DNA of 64,000 nucleotides from Caballeronia fortuita. Its GTDB lineage: Bacteria; Pseudomonadota; Gammaproteobacteria; Burkholderiales; Burkholderiaceae. Positions 8,544 to 17,816 of this stretch are shown here, one piece after another. The notes below the pieces were generated by a model. The model was not told where the DNA came from. It saw nothing but the letters and a program-made list of their open reading frames with translations, and searched no databases. Positions within the stretch are counted from its first letter, which is position 1. The number at the start of each line of letters is the position of its first letter. The position numbers and the translations under genes were made by a program. The stretch covers positions 302,042 to 366,041 of the forward strand of contig NZ_FCNX02000008.1 of assembly GCF_001544835.2 (NCBI RefSeq). The letters run 5' to 3'.

Positions 8544-9433
8544 CGAATCTCATCAAGCGCGCGTCGGCGGAAGCACGCGCGTTCGGCCGCAAGAAAGACC
8601 ACGCCAAATCCAAACGCGATCGCGACGACGACGATCTCGCGAACGCGCCGCGCATCGACGCGCCGCGCAAGCCGCGCTTCGCGCCCGTGACGTTCTCCGA
8701 AGAAGGCGGCGTGCGCTTTCTGCATTTCGGCACCGAATGGGTGCAGGGCGCGATGCGTCTCAAGAAGCCCGATCACATCGAACTCGAATACGCGCAGCAG
8801 ATGATGGCATGGCTGCTGTTCGTCGAGACACCCGAGCGCATCGTGCAACTCGGGCTCGGCGCGGCCGCGCTCACGAAGTTCTGCTATCGCTTTCTGAAGC
8901 GCGCGAAAGTGGAAGCGGTCGAGCTGAATCCGGCCGTCGTGATCGCCGCGCGCGCGATGTTCGAACTGCCTTACGACGACGCGCGCCTGACCGTCACCGA
9001 GCGCGACGCGTGGGAGTTCGTCAACGATCGCGCGAACCACGGGACGATCGGCGCATTGCAGATCGATATATACGACGCCACCGCGCGCGGCCCCGTGCTC
9101 GATAGCGTGTCGTTCTATCGCGCGTGCCGCGCCTGTCTGACGCCCGAGGCCGGCGTCGTCACCATCAACCTGTTCGGCGATCATCCGAGCTTCGTGCGCA
9201 ACATGCGGCATCTGAACGAAGCGTTCGATCGTCGCGTGATCGCGCTGCCCGAAGTGCACGACGGCAATCGCGTCGCGCTCGCCTTCGCCGGTCCCGCGCT
9301 CGACGTGCCGTTCGCCGCGCTGGAAACACGCGCGAAGCTGATCGAAGCGCAACTCGATCTGCCCGCGCGCAAGTGGGTGAAGGGGCTCGCGCAGAGTGCG
9401 GGCGTCGCAGTGGGCGGCTCGTTCTCGATCTGA
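8540..9433 (+). CDS. Spermidine-synthase-like SAM-dependent methyltransferase
   Basis: 297 residues. A highly charged, probably disordered N-terminus (about 1-45, with KSKRDRDDDD) precedes a Rossmann fold with motif I IVQLGLGAAALTKF and the acidic motif II KVEAVELNPAVV, followed by IGALQIDIYD. This is the spermidine synthase/methyltransferase fold, but the polyamine synthase aspartates are not evident. A role in polyamine synthesis should therefore not be assumed. It starts four bases inside the glycosylase gene. Physiological substrate unknown. Confidence 0.72.
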   Translation: MTNLIKRASAEARAFGRKKDHAKSKRDRDDDDLANAPRIDAPRKPRFAPVTFSEEGGVRFLHFGTEWVQGAMRLKKPDHIELEYAQQMMAWLLFVETPERIVQLGLGAAALTKFCYRFLKRAKVEAVELNPAVVIAARAMFELPYDDARLTVTERDAWEFVNDRANHGTIGALQIDIYDATARGPVLDSVSFYRACRACLTPEAGVVTINLFGDHPSFVRNMRHLNEAFDRRVIALPEVHDGNRVALAFAGPALDVPFAALETRAKLIEAQLDLPARKWVKGLAQSAGVAVGGSFSI

Positions 9434-9446
9434 TCGCGCACGCGCC

Positions 9447-9473
9447 GGGCCGGGAGGCGCGTTCCGGCCCTTT
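9447..9473 (+). terminator. Weak hairpin terminator after the methyltransferase gene
   Basis: GGGCCGG (9447-9453) pairs with CCGGCCC (9464-9470) across a 10-nt loop and is followed by only three T. It is placed 14 bp after the stop codon, so termination is plausible but weak. Confidence 0.4.
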
Positions 9474-9533
9474 GGCGTCAAGCAGAAAGACAAGAAAAGC
9501 AGAGACATCTGAATAGTCGGGATTGTCCCTGAT

Positions 9534-9561
9534 TTGAGCGCTTTTTATCGGTCCATATACT
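9534..9561 (+). promoter_or_regulatory. Sigma70-type promoter of the DUF3311-mctP operon
   Basis: TTGAGC (9534-9539) and TATACT (9556-9561) with a 16-bp spacer, about 95 bp upstream of the DUF3311 ATG. An AAGAGGAG ribosome-binding site precedes that ATG. Confidence 0.6.
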
Positions 9562-9656
9562 CCCTCTGTTATTTCGGGGTGCTTTCAGCGCATGTCTACC
9601 CGACGACCGGCATCCCGCCGGGCTCGCAATAACGACAAAACAAGAGGAGACCGTTC

Positions 9657-9905
9657 ATGGCTCACGAAGCTGCGACCGGCACCGGACAACCGCGCAACAA
9701 GCACTGGCTTTGGCTTCTGATCCTTCCTTGGATCGGTGTGGTATGGGTGCCGTTTTACAACAAGATCGAGCCCGTTCTGTGGGGCTTTCCGTACTTTTAC
9801 TGGTATCAGCTTCTGTGGGTGCTGATCAGCGCAGTCATCACCGCCGTCGTCTATAAGAAAACCAAGGCGCTGCCCTCGGGACGAAAGAACGGAGGTGCGC
9901 GATGA
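9657..9905 (+). CDS. DUF3311 small membrane protein
   Basis: 82 residues with two membrane segments (WLWLLILPWIGVVWVP and YQLLWVLISAVITAVVY) joined by a short loop carrying FPYFYWYQ, the hallmark of DUF3311. Such proteins are nearly always encoded directly before a sodium:solute symporter and may be accessory subunits. Here the stop overlaps the mctP start by 4 bp, supporting coupled synthesis in the inner membrane. Confidence 0.9.
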   Translation: MAHEAATGTGQPRNKHWLWLLILPWIGVVWVPFYNKIEPVLWGFPYFYWYQLLWVLISAVITAVVYKKTKALPSGRKNGGAR

Positions 9906-11455
9906 TGAACGGCACTGCAACTTTCGTCTTCGTTCTCTTCTTCGTCGGCGTCACGATTCTCGGCTTCATCGCCGCGCACTGGCGCAAGGGCGATCTCGCC
10001 CAGCTCGACGAATGGGGTCTCGGCGGCCGGCGCTTCGGCACCATCGTCACCTGGTTCCTGCTCGGCGGCGATCTCTATACGGCCTACACGTTCGTCGCGG
10101 TTCCGGCGCTCGTGTTCGGCGCGGGCGCGACGGGTTTCTTCGCGCTGCCGTACACCATCCTCATCTATCCGTTCGCGTTCGTCGTGTTTCCAAAGCTGTG
10201 GAGCATCGCGAAGCGTCACGGTTACGTGACCGCCGCCGACTTCGTGCACGCGCGCTACAACAGCCGGATGCTCGCGCTCGCCGTCGCGCTGACGGGCATC
10301 GTCGCGACGATGCCGTATATCGCGCTGCAACTGGTCGGCATCGAGGTGGTGATCGGCGCGCTCGGCTTCAGCACGCAAGGCTTCGTCGGCGATCTGCCGC
10401 TCATCATCGCGTTCGCGATTCTCGCCGCGTACACGTACACGTCGGGCCTGCGCGCGCCGGCGATGATCGCCGTGGTCAAGGACGTGCTGATCTACATCAC
10501 GATCATCGCCGCGATGATCGTGATTCCGGCGCAGCTCGGCGGCTTCGGTCATATCTTCAGCACCGTGCCGCCCGCGAAGCTGCTGCTCAAGGCGCCCGAT
10601 GCCGCGAGCCTGAACGGCTACAGCGCGTACGCGACGCTCGCGGTGGGATCGGCGCTCGCGCTGTTCCTGTATCCGCACTCGGTGACGGCGATTCTCTCGT
10701 CGAACTCGGGCAACACGATCCGCCGCAACATGTCGCTGCTGCCGGCGTATTCGCTCGTGCTCGGCCTGCTCGCGCTGCTCGGCTACATGGCGCTCGCCTC
10801 GGGCGTGAAGGACATGCCGGAATACGCCCAGTACTTCAAGGCCTACGGCGCGAACTTCGCCGTGCCGGCGCTGTTTCTGCACTACTTCCCGTCGTGGTTC
10901 GTGGGCGTCGCGTTCGCGGCGATCGGCATCGGCGCGCTGGTGCCGGCGGCGATCATGTCGATCGCGGCGGCGAACCTGTACACGCGCAACGTGCATCGCG
11001 AGTTCGTCAACACGAAGATGACGCCGGAGCAGGAAACCAACGTCGCCAAGCTCGTGTCGCTGATCGTGAAAGTGGGCGCGGTGGTCTTCATTCTCGCGCT
11101 GCCGCTGACGTACGCAATCCAGCTTCAACTGCTCGGCGGCATCTGGATCATTCAGACCCTGCCCGCGCTCGTGCTCGGCCTCTACACGCGCGTGCTCGAT
11201 CATCGCGGTCTGTTGATCGGCTGGGCGGTGGGCATCGGCGTCGGTACGTGGATGGCCGTGTCGCTGCAACTGAAGGGCTCGATCTATCCGCTGCATCTGT
11301 TCGGCTATGTCGTGCCGGGCTACGCGGCGGTGTGGGCGCTGATCGCGAATCTGATCGTGTCGATCGTCGTGAGCCTGCTCGTGCGCGTGCTGGGCCTCAA
11401 ACGCTCGGACGACCGCACGCGTCCGGAAGATTATCTCGACATCGTGGAAGGCTGA
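9902..11455 (+). CDS. mctP: Monocarboxylate uptake permease, sodium:solute symporter family
   Basis: A 517-residue inner-membrane transporter with about 13 hydrophobic segments and the SSS-family pattern: EWGLGGRRFG after the first helix, FLLGGDLYTAYTFVAVPALV, and IGIGALVPAAIMSIAAANLYTRNV in the second half. It resembles rhizobial MctP, which imports lactate, pyruvate, acetate and similar monocarboxylates. Two ATGs lie in tandem at 9902 and 9905; the first overlaps the DUF3311 stop and has a GGAGG ribosome-binding site. No two-component regulator adjoins it here. Exact substrates are inferred. Confidence 0.85.
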   Translation: MMNGTATFVFVLFFVGVTILGFIAAHWRKGDLAQLDEWGLGGRRFGTIVTWFLLGGDLYTAYTFVAVPALVFGAGATGFFALPYTILIYPFAFVVFPKLWSIAKRHGYVTAADFVHARYNSRMLALAVALTGIVATMPYIALQLVGIEVVIGALGFSTQGFVGDLPLIIAFAILAAYTYTSGLRAPAMIAVVKDVLIYITIIAAMIVIPAQLGGFGHIFSTVPPAKLLLKAPDAASLNGYSAYATLAVGSALALFLYPHSVTAILSSNSGNTIRRNMSLLPAYSLVLGLLALLGYMALASGVKDMPEYAQYFKAYGANFAVPALFLHYFPSWFVGVAFAAIGIGALVPAAIMSIAAANLYTRNVHREFVNTKMTPEQETNVAKLVSLIVKVGAVVFILALPLTYAIQLQLLGGIWIIQTLPALVLGLYTRVLDHRGLLIGWAVGIGVGTWMAVSLQLKGSIYPLHLFGYVVPGYAAVWALIANLIVSIVVSLLVRVLGLKRSDDRTRPEDYLDIVEG

Positions 11456-11501
11456 TTCGCAAGCGCGCGCACGCGTTAGACGCGGCGCGCGAAAAGCTGG
11501 T

Positions 11502-11541
11502 AAAACGCCCGTAACAGGCTCCGCGCCGTTTCGGGCGTTTT
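11502..11541 (+). terminator. Rho-independent terminator after mctP
   Basis: AAAACGCCCG (11502-11511) pairs perfectly with CGGGCGTTTT (11532-11541). The 20-nt loop is long, and further T-rich sequence follows. Confidence 0.7.
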
Positions 11542-11595
11542 GTTTTGCGGCAGCCTTCGTGCCATCGACGTGTTGTTCATCGACGTGAGCAAATC

Positions 11596-12696
11596 ATGCT
11601 TTCTCCGACATCGGCGTCACTCAGGCGCGGCCGACTCTCGCGGCTCGTTCACGGGCTCACGTCGCCGTACTTTCGCTATCGGCACGCCAATCTCATCCAC
11701 GGGATGCGCGTCGGCCTTGCCGTGGCGATGTCGATCGCCGTCACGACGGGCATCGACATGCCGCACGGCATCTGGGCGACGGTCTCGGTGCTCGTCGTGG
11801 TCGGCGGGTTGCAGCATTACGGCAATATCCGCAAGAAAGCGGGCGAACGCGCGATCGGCACGATGCTCGGCGCGGCTTTCGGGCTCGTGCTGATCCTCGC
11901 CCAGACGCTGACCGGATCGGTGATGGTGTTCTTTCTGCTGATGTGCCTGATCGCGGGCGGTTGCGCCTATTACGCGATCGGCAAACCGGGCTACGTTGCG
12001 TTGCTCACGGCGATCACGATGGTCATCGTCTCCGGACACGGCGACTTGCCGCTTTCCACCGGCTTGTGGCGCACGGCGAACGTGCTGATCGGAGTAGTGA
12101 TCGCGCTCGCATTCTCGTTCGTGCTGCCGCAATACGCGACGTATTCGTGGCGCTACCGCCTCGCCGACAATCTGCGCGAATGCGCGAAGATCTACGGCGC
12201 GCTGCTCGACGGCACGCAGTTCGTTGCGGAGGACACTGCGCGCCGCATGTACGCGATGAGCCAGCGGCTCGTTCAGGCGCGCGCGCTGATGGAATCGGTC
12301 GCGAAGGAAACACAGGTGCCGACGGCGCGGCTGGAGGAAATCCAGCGGCTGCACCGCTCGATTCTGGCGGCACTGGAGATGCTGGTGATGTCGATGCCGG
12401 AAGGTGCGGGCGCTGGCCGCTTCGCGATCGCGTGCTCGCCGGAGGAGTACGCGGTGCGCCAGCAGCTTTTGCAGATGGCGCGCGCGTTGCGTTTCGGGCG
12501 CGTCGGCCTGCTGCATCGCGCGATGGATGCGTCGCCTGCGCCGCGGCCCTGCGCGGACGACGAAACCAGTGCGACGACGCAGGGCATGCACTGGCTCGCG
12601 ATGCGCCTCGTCGAGCAGGTGGAATGTTTGCGGCTGCGTCTGTCGGAAATCGAGCGTCAGTGGAATATCGAAGGCGCGCGGCCGCTCAATCCATGA
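11596..12696 (+). CDS. FUSC-family inner-membrane protein (aromatic-acid-exporter-like)
   Basis: 366 residues. About six membrane helices fill the first half (GMRVGLAVAMSIAVTTGIDM, then the conserved IWATVSVLVVVGGLQHYGNI and a RAIGTMLGAAFGLVLILAQ turn), followed by a long helical cytoplasmic part. This is the FUSC/YccS/AaeB topology. The family includes p-hydroxybenzoate efflux proteins and has many members of unknown function. The ATG at 11596 is preferred; the frame extends 17 codons upstream towards the mctP terminator. Substrate unknown. Confidence 0.82.
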   Translation: MLSPTSASLRRGRLSRLVHGLTSPYFRYRHANLIHGMRVGLAVAMSIAVTTGIDMPHGIWATVSVLVVVGGLQHYGNIRKKAGERAIGTMLGAAFGLVLILAQTLTGSVMVFFLLMCLIAGGCAYYAIGKPGYVALLTAITMVIVSGHGDLPLSTGLWRTANVLIGVVIALAFSFVLPQYATYSWRYRLADNLRECAKIYGALLDGTQFVAEDTARRMYAMSQRLVQARALMESVAKETQVPTARLEEIQRLHRSILAALEMLVMSMPEGAGAGRFAIACSPEEYAVRQQLLQMARALRFGRVGLLHRAMDASPAPRPCADDETSATTQGMHWLAMRLVEQVECLRLRLSEIERQWNIEGARPLNP

Positions 12697-12723
12697 TGCT
12701 CCGATGCAATGACGGGAGGGCGT

Positions 12724-13152
12724 TCAGGCGGCCTGCGCCTCGCTTTCATGCACCACGTTGATGAGCCAGGGCACGCCGAAGCGATCGGTCAGCATGCCGA
12801 ACCCTTGCGTCCAGAACGTGGATTGCCACGGCGTGAGGACGTTGCCGCCCTCGGCGAGCATGTTGAAGATGCGCTCGCCCGATTGCGCGTCGGCCGCCGT
12901 GATCGACAGCGTGAAGCCCGAGTAATCCTTGCGCGGCTGACCGTAGCGGCCGTCGGACACCATGATCATGCTTTGACCGACTGCGAATACCGCGTGCATG
13001 ACCTTGTCCTGCCAGTCGGGCGGCGCGTTACCGCCGTCGGGCGCGTCGCGAAAGCGCACCAGCGTGGCAATTTGCGCGCCAAAGGCTGCCTGATAGAGTT
13101 CGAGCGCGGCGGCGCAATCGCCGTTGTAAAAGATGTAGGTGTCCAGTTGCAT
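12724..13152 (-). CDS. VOC family protein, PhnB-like
   Basis: 142 residues starting MQLDTYIFYNGDCAAALELY, the typical start of PhnB/3-demethylubiquinone-methyltransferase-like glyoxalase-fold proteins. FAVGQSMIMVSDG and FGMLTDRFGVPWLIN complete the beta-alpha-beta-beta-beta repeats. It is a compact cytosolic protein. The ATG at 13150-13152 gives the family's usual start; the longer upstream frame is not credible. Enzymatic function is unknown despite the frequent methyltransferase label. It is convergent with the FUSC gene. Confidence 0.85.
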   Translation of the reverse strand: MQLDTYIFYNGDCAAALELYQAAFGAQIATLVRFRDAPDGGNAPPDWQDKVMHAVFAVGQSMIMVSDGRYGQPRKDYSGFTLSITAADAQSGERIFNMLAEGGNVLTPWQSTFWTQGFGMLTDRFGVPWLINVVHESEAQAA

Positions 13153-13269
13153 GACCGAATGACTCCGTGCAGATAAAGCGGACATGCCGCCGAAGCACGA
13201 AAGTCTATTGCAACCGAGTCCTGCGTTGACTCGGAAAGAGTCAAATTGAGTCAAGAAGGCGCGAAATAG

Positions 13270-13313
13270 AAAAAACCGCAAATCGCAGCAATCTTCGCGT
13301 GCGACGTGCGGTT
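13270..13313 (-). terminator. Terminator downstream of tal
   Basis: On the minus strand AACCGCA (complement of 13307-13313) pairs with TGCGGTT (complement of 13274-13280), followed by a T run (complement of the A tract at 13270-13275). It begins 16 bp after the tal stop codon. Confidence 0.65.
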
Positions 13314-13328
13314 CGTCGTGGGCGCAGG

Positions 13329-14282
13329 TTACTGCAGCGCGGTAATCAGCTTCTCGAGCTTGATCGCATCGGCGGCGAAGGCGCGGATGCCTTCCGCGAG
13401 CTTTTCCGTCGCCATGGCGTCGTCGTTGACGAGGAAGCGGAAGGTCGGTTCGTCGACGGCGATCTTCTCCACGTTCTCGTTCTTCACGTTCTCCGGCGAC
13501 AGCTTGCGCTCGACCGTGTCGTTGCTGTCGGCGAGTTTCTTCAGGAGATCGGGGCTGATCGTGAGCAGATCGCAGCCCGCGAGTTCGGTGATCTGGCTCA
13601 CGGTGCGGAAGCTCGCGCCCATGACCTCGGTCTTGTAGCCAAACTTCTTGTAGTACGCGTAGATGCGGCGCACCGACTGCACGCCCGGATCGTTCGCGCC
13701 GCCGTTTTTCACTTCGTCCCATTCCGCGCCGGCGGACTTCTTGTACCAGTCGTAGATGCGGCCGACGAACGGCGAGATCAGTTGCGCGCCCGCTTCGGCG
13801 CACGCGACGGCCTGCGCGAGCGAAAAGAGCAGCGTCATGTTGCAGTGGATGCCTTCCTTCTGCAGCACTTCGGCCGCGCGGATGCCTTCCCACGTCGACG
13901 CCAGCTTGATGAGCACGCGCTTGCGGTCGATACCGGCGTTCTCGTAGAGCTTGATGATCTCGCGGCCCTTGTCGATCGACGCCTTCGTGTCGAATGACAG
14001 GCGCGCATCGACTTCGGTCGACACGCGCCCCGGCACGATCTTCAGGATTTCGGTGCCGAACGCGACGAGCAGATTGTCGATGATCTGCGGCATCGGCTTG
14101 CCCGCGTGCTCCTTGACGGTCTTTTCGAGCAGCGGCTTGTAATCGTCCTTCTGGACGGCCTTCAGGATCAGCGACGGATTCGTGGTCGCGTCCTGCGGCT
14201 TGTATGCGATGAATTGCTGGAAGTCGCCCGTGTCGGCGACGACGGTCGTGTATTGCTTGAGCTGGTCGAGAGCGGATGTCAT
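13329..14282 (-). CDS. tal: Transaldolase
   Basis: Cytosolic pentose-phosphate enzyme transferring a dihydroxyacetone unit between sedoheptulose-7-phosphate and glyceraldehyde-3-phosphate. The 317-residue length fits the TalB group. The Schiff-base lysine is K126 in [13 protein letters not shown], and TTNPSL near residues 34-39 and [10 protein letters not shown] are conserved family segments. The minus-strand ATG at 14280-14282 starts the family sequence [11 protein letters not shown]. It is flanked by a terminator and appears monocistronic. Confidence 0.97.
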   Translation of the reverse strand: MTSALDQLKQYTTVVADTGDFQQFIAYKPQDATTNPSLILKAVQKDDYKPLLEKTVKEHAGKPMPQIIDNLLVAFGTEILKIVPGRVSTEVDARLSFDTKASIDKGREIIKLYENAGIDRKRVLIKLASTWEGIRAAEVLQKEGIHCNMTLLFSLAQAVACAEAGAQLISPFVGRIYDWYKKSAGAEWDEVKNGGANDPGVQSVRRIYAYYKKFGYKTEVMGASFRTVSQITELAGCDLLTISPDLLKKLADSNDTVERKLSPENVKNENVEKIAVDEPTFRFLVNDDAMATEKLAEGIRAFAADAIKLEKLITALQ

Positions 14283-14494
14283 GTCGAGTCTCAGACGCGT
14301 GGCGTCTTGTCAAATTGCGGTAACCAACCCGCGGATTGCCCATGATTGCGACGCCGCGCGGCGACTTCGTTCGCGCGGCGCGCCCCTTGAATATCAATCT
14401 CCCATTCTAGTCCCGAGCGCGGCGAACGCGCTGATACCGTGCGCGTCCGGATGCTGCGGCGAGCGCAACTTCGACAGAACGGGGAAACGCGCGT

Positions 14495-14743
14495 TCAATC
14501 CGCCGCGTACGCGAGTTCGTGCCAGCGCCGCACCGTGCCCGAGCCGAGCTGCCCGCGCGCGAAGCGCATCTTGCGGACCTCGTCGAGCGCATGAGCGTCT
14601 TTTGCGGGATCGCCGCAGCTCATCTTCAGGACGACGTCCTGTACGTGCCCGGCGTCGTCGAGCAGCACGCGCACGATCGTCTTGCGTTTTACGGCGGCGC
14701 CGGGCGGCGCGGAGCGCGCCAGTAGTTTATCGATCAAAGCCAT
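14495..14743 (-). CDS. Small protein resembling a TonB C-terminal domain
   Basis: 82 residues from MALIDKLLARS. The pattern TIVRVLLDDAGHVQDVVLKM, then CGDPAKDAHALDEVRKMRF, resembles the beta-alpha-beta layout of TonB C-terminal domains. There is no membrane anchor and no Pro-rich periplasmic linker, so it is not a functional TonB. An in-frame ATG 11 codons upstream (14776) is possible. It lies between benE and tal on the same strand. Function unknown. Confidence 0.6.
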   Translation of the reverse strand: MALIDKLLARSAPPGAAVKRKTIVRVLLDDAGHVQDVVLKMSCGDPAKDAHALDEVRKMRFARGQLGSGTVRRWHELAYAAD

Positions 14744-14813
14744 GACGGAATTGCCAAAAACGGTTGCGAAAAGCATCGGCCGAAAGGGGCCGATTCCGTC
14801 ATTGTAGGCCGCG

Positions 14814-16010
14814 TCACGCGCGGCGGGCGTTCAGCACGAAATGTGTCGCGACGCCTGCGATCAATCCCCAGAACGCGGAGCCGATCGACAGCAACGTAAG
14901 CCCTGAGGCCGTCACCATGAACGTGACGAGCGCGGGCTCGCGCTGGCGTGCATCCTGCATCGCATTGGCGAGGCCGCTCATGATCGAGCCAAACAGCGCG
15001 AGCGCGGCGACCGACACGACGAGTTCCTTCGGCAACGCCGCGAACAGCGCCGCGATGGTCGCGCCGAACGTTCCCGCGATCAGATAGAAGATGCCGCACC
15101 AGACGGCCGCCGTATAGCGCTTGCTGCGATCTTCGTGCGCTTCGGGTCCGGTGCAGATCGCCGCCGTGATCGCGGCGAGATTCACGCCGTGCGAGCCGAA
15201 GGGCGCGAGCACGAGCGAGGCTAGGCCGGTGGTCGAGATGAGCGGGGCGGAGGGCGTCGTGTAGCCGTCGGCGCGCAGCACGGCGATGCCCGGCACGTTC
15301 TGCGACGCCATCGCGACGACGAAAAGCGGAATGCCGATGCTGATCGCCGAAGCGATGGAGAACGCGGGCATCGTGAAGACGGGATGCGCGAACGCGACGT
15401 GAAAGCGCGTGAAGTCGAGCAGCCCGAGCCCGCCCGCGAGCGCAATGCCGACGACGAGCGTCGCCGGAATCGCGTAGCGCGGCACGAAGCGCTTGCCGGC
15501 GAGATACGTGAAGAACATCGCGATGACGAGCGCCGTGCGATGCTCGGCCGCGCGAAAAATCTCGATGCCGATCTCGAACAGGATGCCCGCGAGCAGCGCG
15601 GCGGCGATGCCGGACGGGATGCGCTTCATCAAGGTGTCGAACCAGCCGGTCAGGCCGACGGCCGTCAGCAGCACTGCGCAGACGATGAACGCGCCGATCG
15701 CATCGGCATAGGCGACGTTCGGCAGCGACGAGACGAGCAGCGCCGCGCCCGGCGTCGACCACGCGACGACGACCGGCGCGCGAAAGCGCAGCGACAGCCC
15801 GATCGTGCAGACGGCCATGCCCATCGAGAGCGCCCAGATCCACGAGGAAATCTGCGCGTCGGAAAGATGCGCGGCCTGGCCCGCCTGGAACATCAGCACG
15901 AGCGAACTCGTGTAGCCGGTCATCATCGCGACGAAGCCGGCGACGATGGTGGACAGCGACGTGTCAAAGAAGAAACGCGGCGCGGCAGGCGCCGGAGCGG
16001 AAGCTTTCAT
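14814..16010 (-). CDS. benE: Benzoate/H+ symporter family protein BenE
   Basis: A 398-residue inner-membrane permease with about 12 helices and family segments ISSWIWALSMGMAVCTIGLS, VVVAWSTPGAALLVSSLP and LAPFGSHGVNLAAITAAICT. BenE proteins import benzoate with protons and belong to the nucleobase-ascorbate-like transporter fold. No benzoate-degradation genes lie nearby, so the substrate is inferred from family only. The start at 16010 gives a short disordered N-terminus before helix 1. Confidence 0.88.
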   Translation of the reverse strand: MKASAPAPAAPRFFFDTSLSTIVAGFVAMMTGYTSSLVLMFQAGQAAHLSDAQISSWIWALSMGMAVCTIGLSLRFRAPVVVAWSTPGAALLVSSLPNVAYADAIGAFIVCAVLLTAVGLTGWFDTLMKRIPSGIAAALLAGILFEIGIEIFRAAEHRTALVIAMFFTYLAGKRFVPRYAIPATLVVGIALAGGLGLLDFTRFHVAFAHPVFTMPAFSIASAISIGIPLFVVAMASQNVPGIAVLRADGYTTPSAPLISTTGLASLVLAPFGSHGVNLAAITAAICTGPEAHEDRSKRYTAAVWCGIFYLIAGTFGATIAALFAALPKELVVSVAALALFGSIMSGLANAMQDARQREPALVTFMVTASGLTLLSIGSAFWGLIAGVATHFVLNARRA

Positions 16011-16025
16011 TCGTGTGGTTACCGG

Positions 16026-17201
16026 TTACTTCGACAGGGCGCGCATGGCGGTTTCGAGGCCGGCCATCGTCAGCGGATACATGCGATTGCCGAGCACGTT
16101 GCGGATCGCGGAGATCGACTGGCGATATTCCCATAGCCGCTCGGGCTCGGGATTGAGCCACGCGTGATGCGGGAATTGATCGGCGAGGCGGCGCAGCCAC
16201 ACCGCGCCCGCCTCGGCGTTGTTGTATTCGACGGAGCCGCCCGGCTGCAGCACTTCGTACGGGCTCATCGTGGCGTCGCCGACGAAGATCAGCTTGTAGT
16301 CCGGCGTAAATTTGTGCAGCACGTCGAAGGTCGGCGTGCGTTCCGTGTGACGGCGGCGATTGTTCTTCCACAGATAGTCGTACACGCAGTTGTGGAAGTA
16401 ATAGAACTCGAGATGCTTGAACTCGGCCTTCGCCGCCGAAAACAGCTCTTCGACGCGCTTGATGTGATCGTCCATCGAACCGCCGACGTCGAGCAGCATC
16501 AGCACTTTCACGTTGTTGTGCCGCTCGGGCACCATCTTGAGATCGAGCCAGCCCGCATTCGCGGCGGTGCTGCGGATCGTGTCGGGCAGATCGAGTTCTT
16601 CGTTCGCGCCTTCGCGCGCGAAACGCCGCAGGCGCCGCAGCGCGACCTTGATGTTGCGCGTGCCGATCTCGACCTGATCGTCGTAGTCTTTGTACGCGCG
16701 CTCGTCCCACACTTTCACTGCCGTGCGATTACCCGACGATTCCCCGCCGATACGAATGCCTTCCGGGTTGTAGCCGCCATGCCCGAATGGCGACGTGCCG
16801 CCCGTGCCGATCCACTTGTTGCCGCCTTCGTGACGCTCCTTCTGCTCGTCCATCAGTTCCTTCAGGCGTTCCATCAGCTTGTCGAGGCCGCCGAGCGCCT
16901 CGATGCGCTTCTTTTCTTCCGCCGTGAATTCGCGTTCGAGCCGCTTCCTGAGCCAGTCGAGCGGAATGTCGAAGGCTTCGTCGGGCAGCTGCGTCAGGCC
17001 GTGGAAATACGCGCCGAACGCGCGATCGAACTTGTCGAAGTACTTCTCGTCCTTCACGAGCGTCATGCGCGCGAGGAAGTAGAACTCGTCGAGCGACGGC
17101 GAAATGACTTGCGCCTTCAGCCCTTCGAGCAAGGTCAGATATTCCTTCACCGAGACGGGCAGCTTCGCGTCGCGCAGCGAGTAGAAGAAGTCGATCAGCA
17201 T
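16026..17201 (-). CDS. VWA-domain protein, CoxE-like
   Basis: 391 residues starting MLIDFFYSLRDAKLPVSVKEYL, typical of CoxE-like proteins that partner MoxR ATPases. The N-terminal part is helical and charged (LDKLMERLKELMDEQKERHE). The C-terminal half is a von Willebrand A fold with a MIDAS-like LLDVGGSMDDH and the second metal-site region FVGDATMSPYE. The first MIDAS serine (DxSxS) is replaced by Gly. The cognate MoxR ATPase is encoded upstream on the same strand, with a GNAT gene between. A chaperone-like role in metal insertion or complex assembly is inferred from the family. Confidence 0.85.
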   Translation of the reverse strand: MLIDFFYSLRDAKLPVSVKEYLTLLEGLKAQVISPSLDEFYFLARMTLVKDEKYFDKFDRAFGAYFHGLTQLPDEAFDIPLDWLRKRLEREFTAEEKKRIEALGGLDKLMERLKELMDEQKERHEGGNKWIGTGGTSPFGHGGYNPEGIRIGGESSGNRTAVKVWDERAYKDYDDQVEIGTRNIKVALRRLRRFAREGANEELDLPDTIRSTAANAGWLDLKMVPERHNNVKVLMLLDVGGSMDDHIKRVEELFSAAKAEFKHLEFYYFHNCVYDYLWKNNRRRHTERTPTFDVLHKFTPDYKLIFVGDATMSPYEVLQPGGSVEYNNAEAGAVWLRRLADQFPHHAWLNPEPERLWEYRQSISAIRNVLGNRMYPLTMAGLETAMRALSK

Positions 17202-17221
17202 GGCGCGCTCTCCATCGTGCT

Positions 17222-17812
17222 TTAGCGGTCGAGGCGGTAGTTCAGGTTCGCGCGCACCGCCGGCCATTCGGAGCGGATGATCGAGAACACGACGGTATCG
17301 CGCAACACGCCGTCGCGCCCGACCTGATGATTGCGCAGAATGCCGTCCTGCTTCGCGCCGAGCCGCGCGATCGCCGTGCGCGACGCGTGGTTCATGAAAT
17401 GCGTGCGGAACTCGACGGCGATGGCATCGAGCTTGTCGAACGCGTGCGCGAGCAGCAGCAGTTTGGCTTCCGTGTTGAGCGCGGTCTTCTGCACGCGTTT
17501 CGCATACCACGTATGGCCGATCTCGAGCCGCCGGTTCGCTTCGTCGACATTGAAATAGCGCGTCGAGCCGACGATGTCGCCGGTCTTCGCATCGATCACG
17601 GCGAACGGATGCGCGCCCAGGCGATCGCGCATGTCGAGCGCGGTGTCGATATACGCGCGCGTCTTGTCGGGCGAGGGCACGAAGGTGTACCAGAGCTTCC
17701 ACAGTTCGCCGTCGCGCGCGGCGGCCGCGAGCGCCGCTTCGTGCTCGGCCGTGAGCGGCACGAGCCTGACGTGTTCGCCTTGCAGCGTGACGGGTTCGAT
17801 CCAGCGGCTCAT
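17222..17812 (-). CDS. GNAT-family N-acetyltransferase
   Basis: 196 residues with a GNAT fold of the RimJ/RimL-like Acetyltransf_3 group. It starts with VTLQGEHVRLVPLTAEHE and contains DIVGSTRYFNVDEANRRLEI and the acetyl-CoA pocket helix FMNHASRTAIARLGAKQDGI. It is sandwiched between the moxR and VWA genes, 4 bp after the first and 20 bp before the second, so it is probably cotranscribed. The acceptor (protein N-terminus, small amine or antibiotic) is unknown. Confidence 0.85.
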   Translation of the reverse strand: MSRWIEPVTLQGEHVRLVPLTAEHEAALAAAARDGELWKLWYTFVPSPDKTRAYIDTALDMRDRLGAHPFAVIDAKTGDIVGSTRYFNVDEANRRLEIGHTWYAKRVQKTALNTEAKLLLLAHAFDKLDAIAVEFRTHFMNHASRTAIARLGAKQDGILRNHQVGRDGVLRDTVVFSIIRSEWPAVRANLNYRLDR

Positions 17813-17816
17813 GGTC

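Noticed and set aside
14495..14743. TonB energy transducer
   Set aside because: Only the C-terminal-like pattern is present; there is no membrane anchor, no Pro-rich linker and no exbBD nearby.
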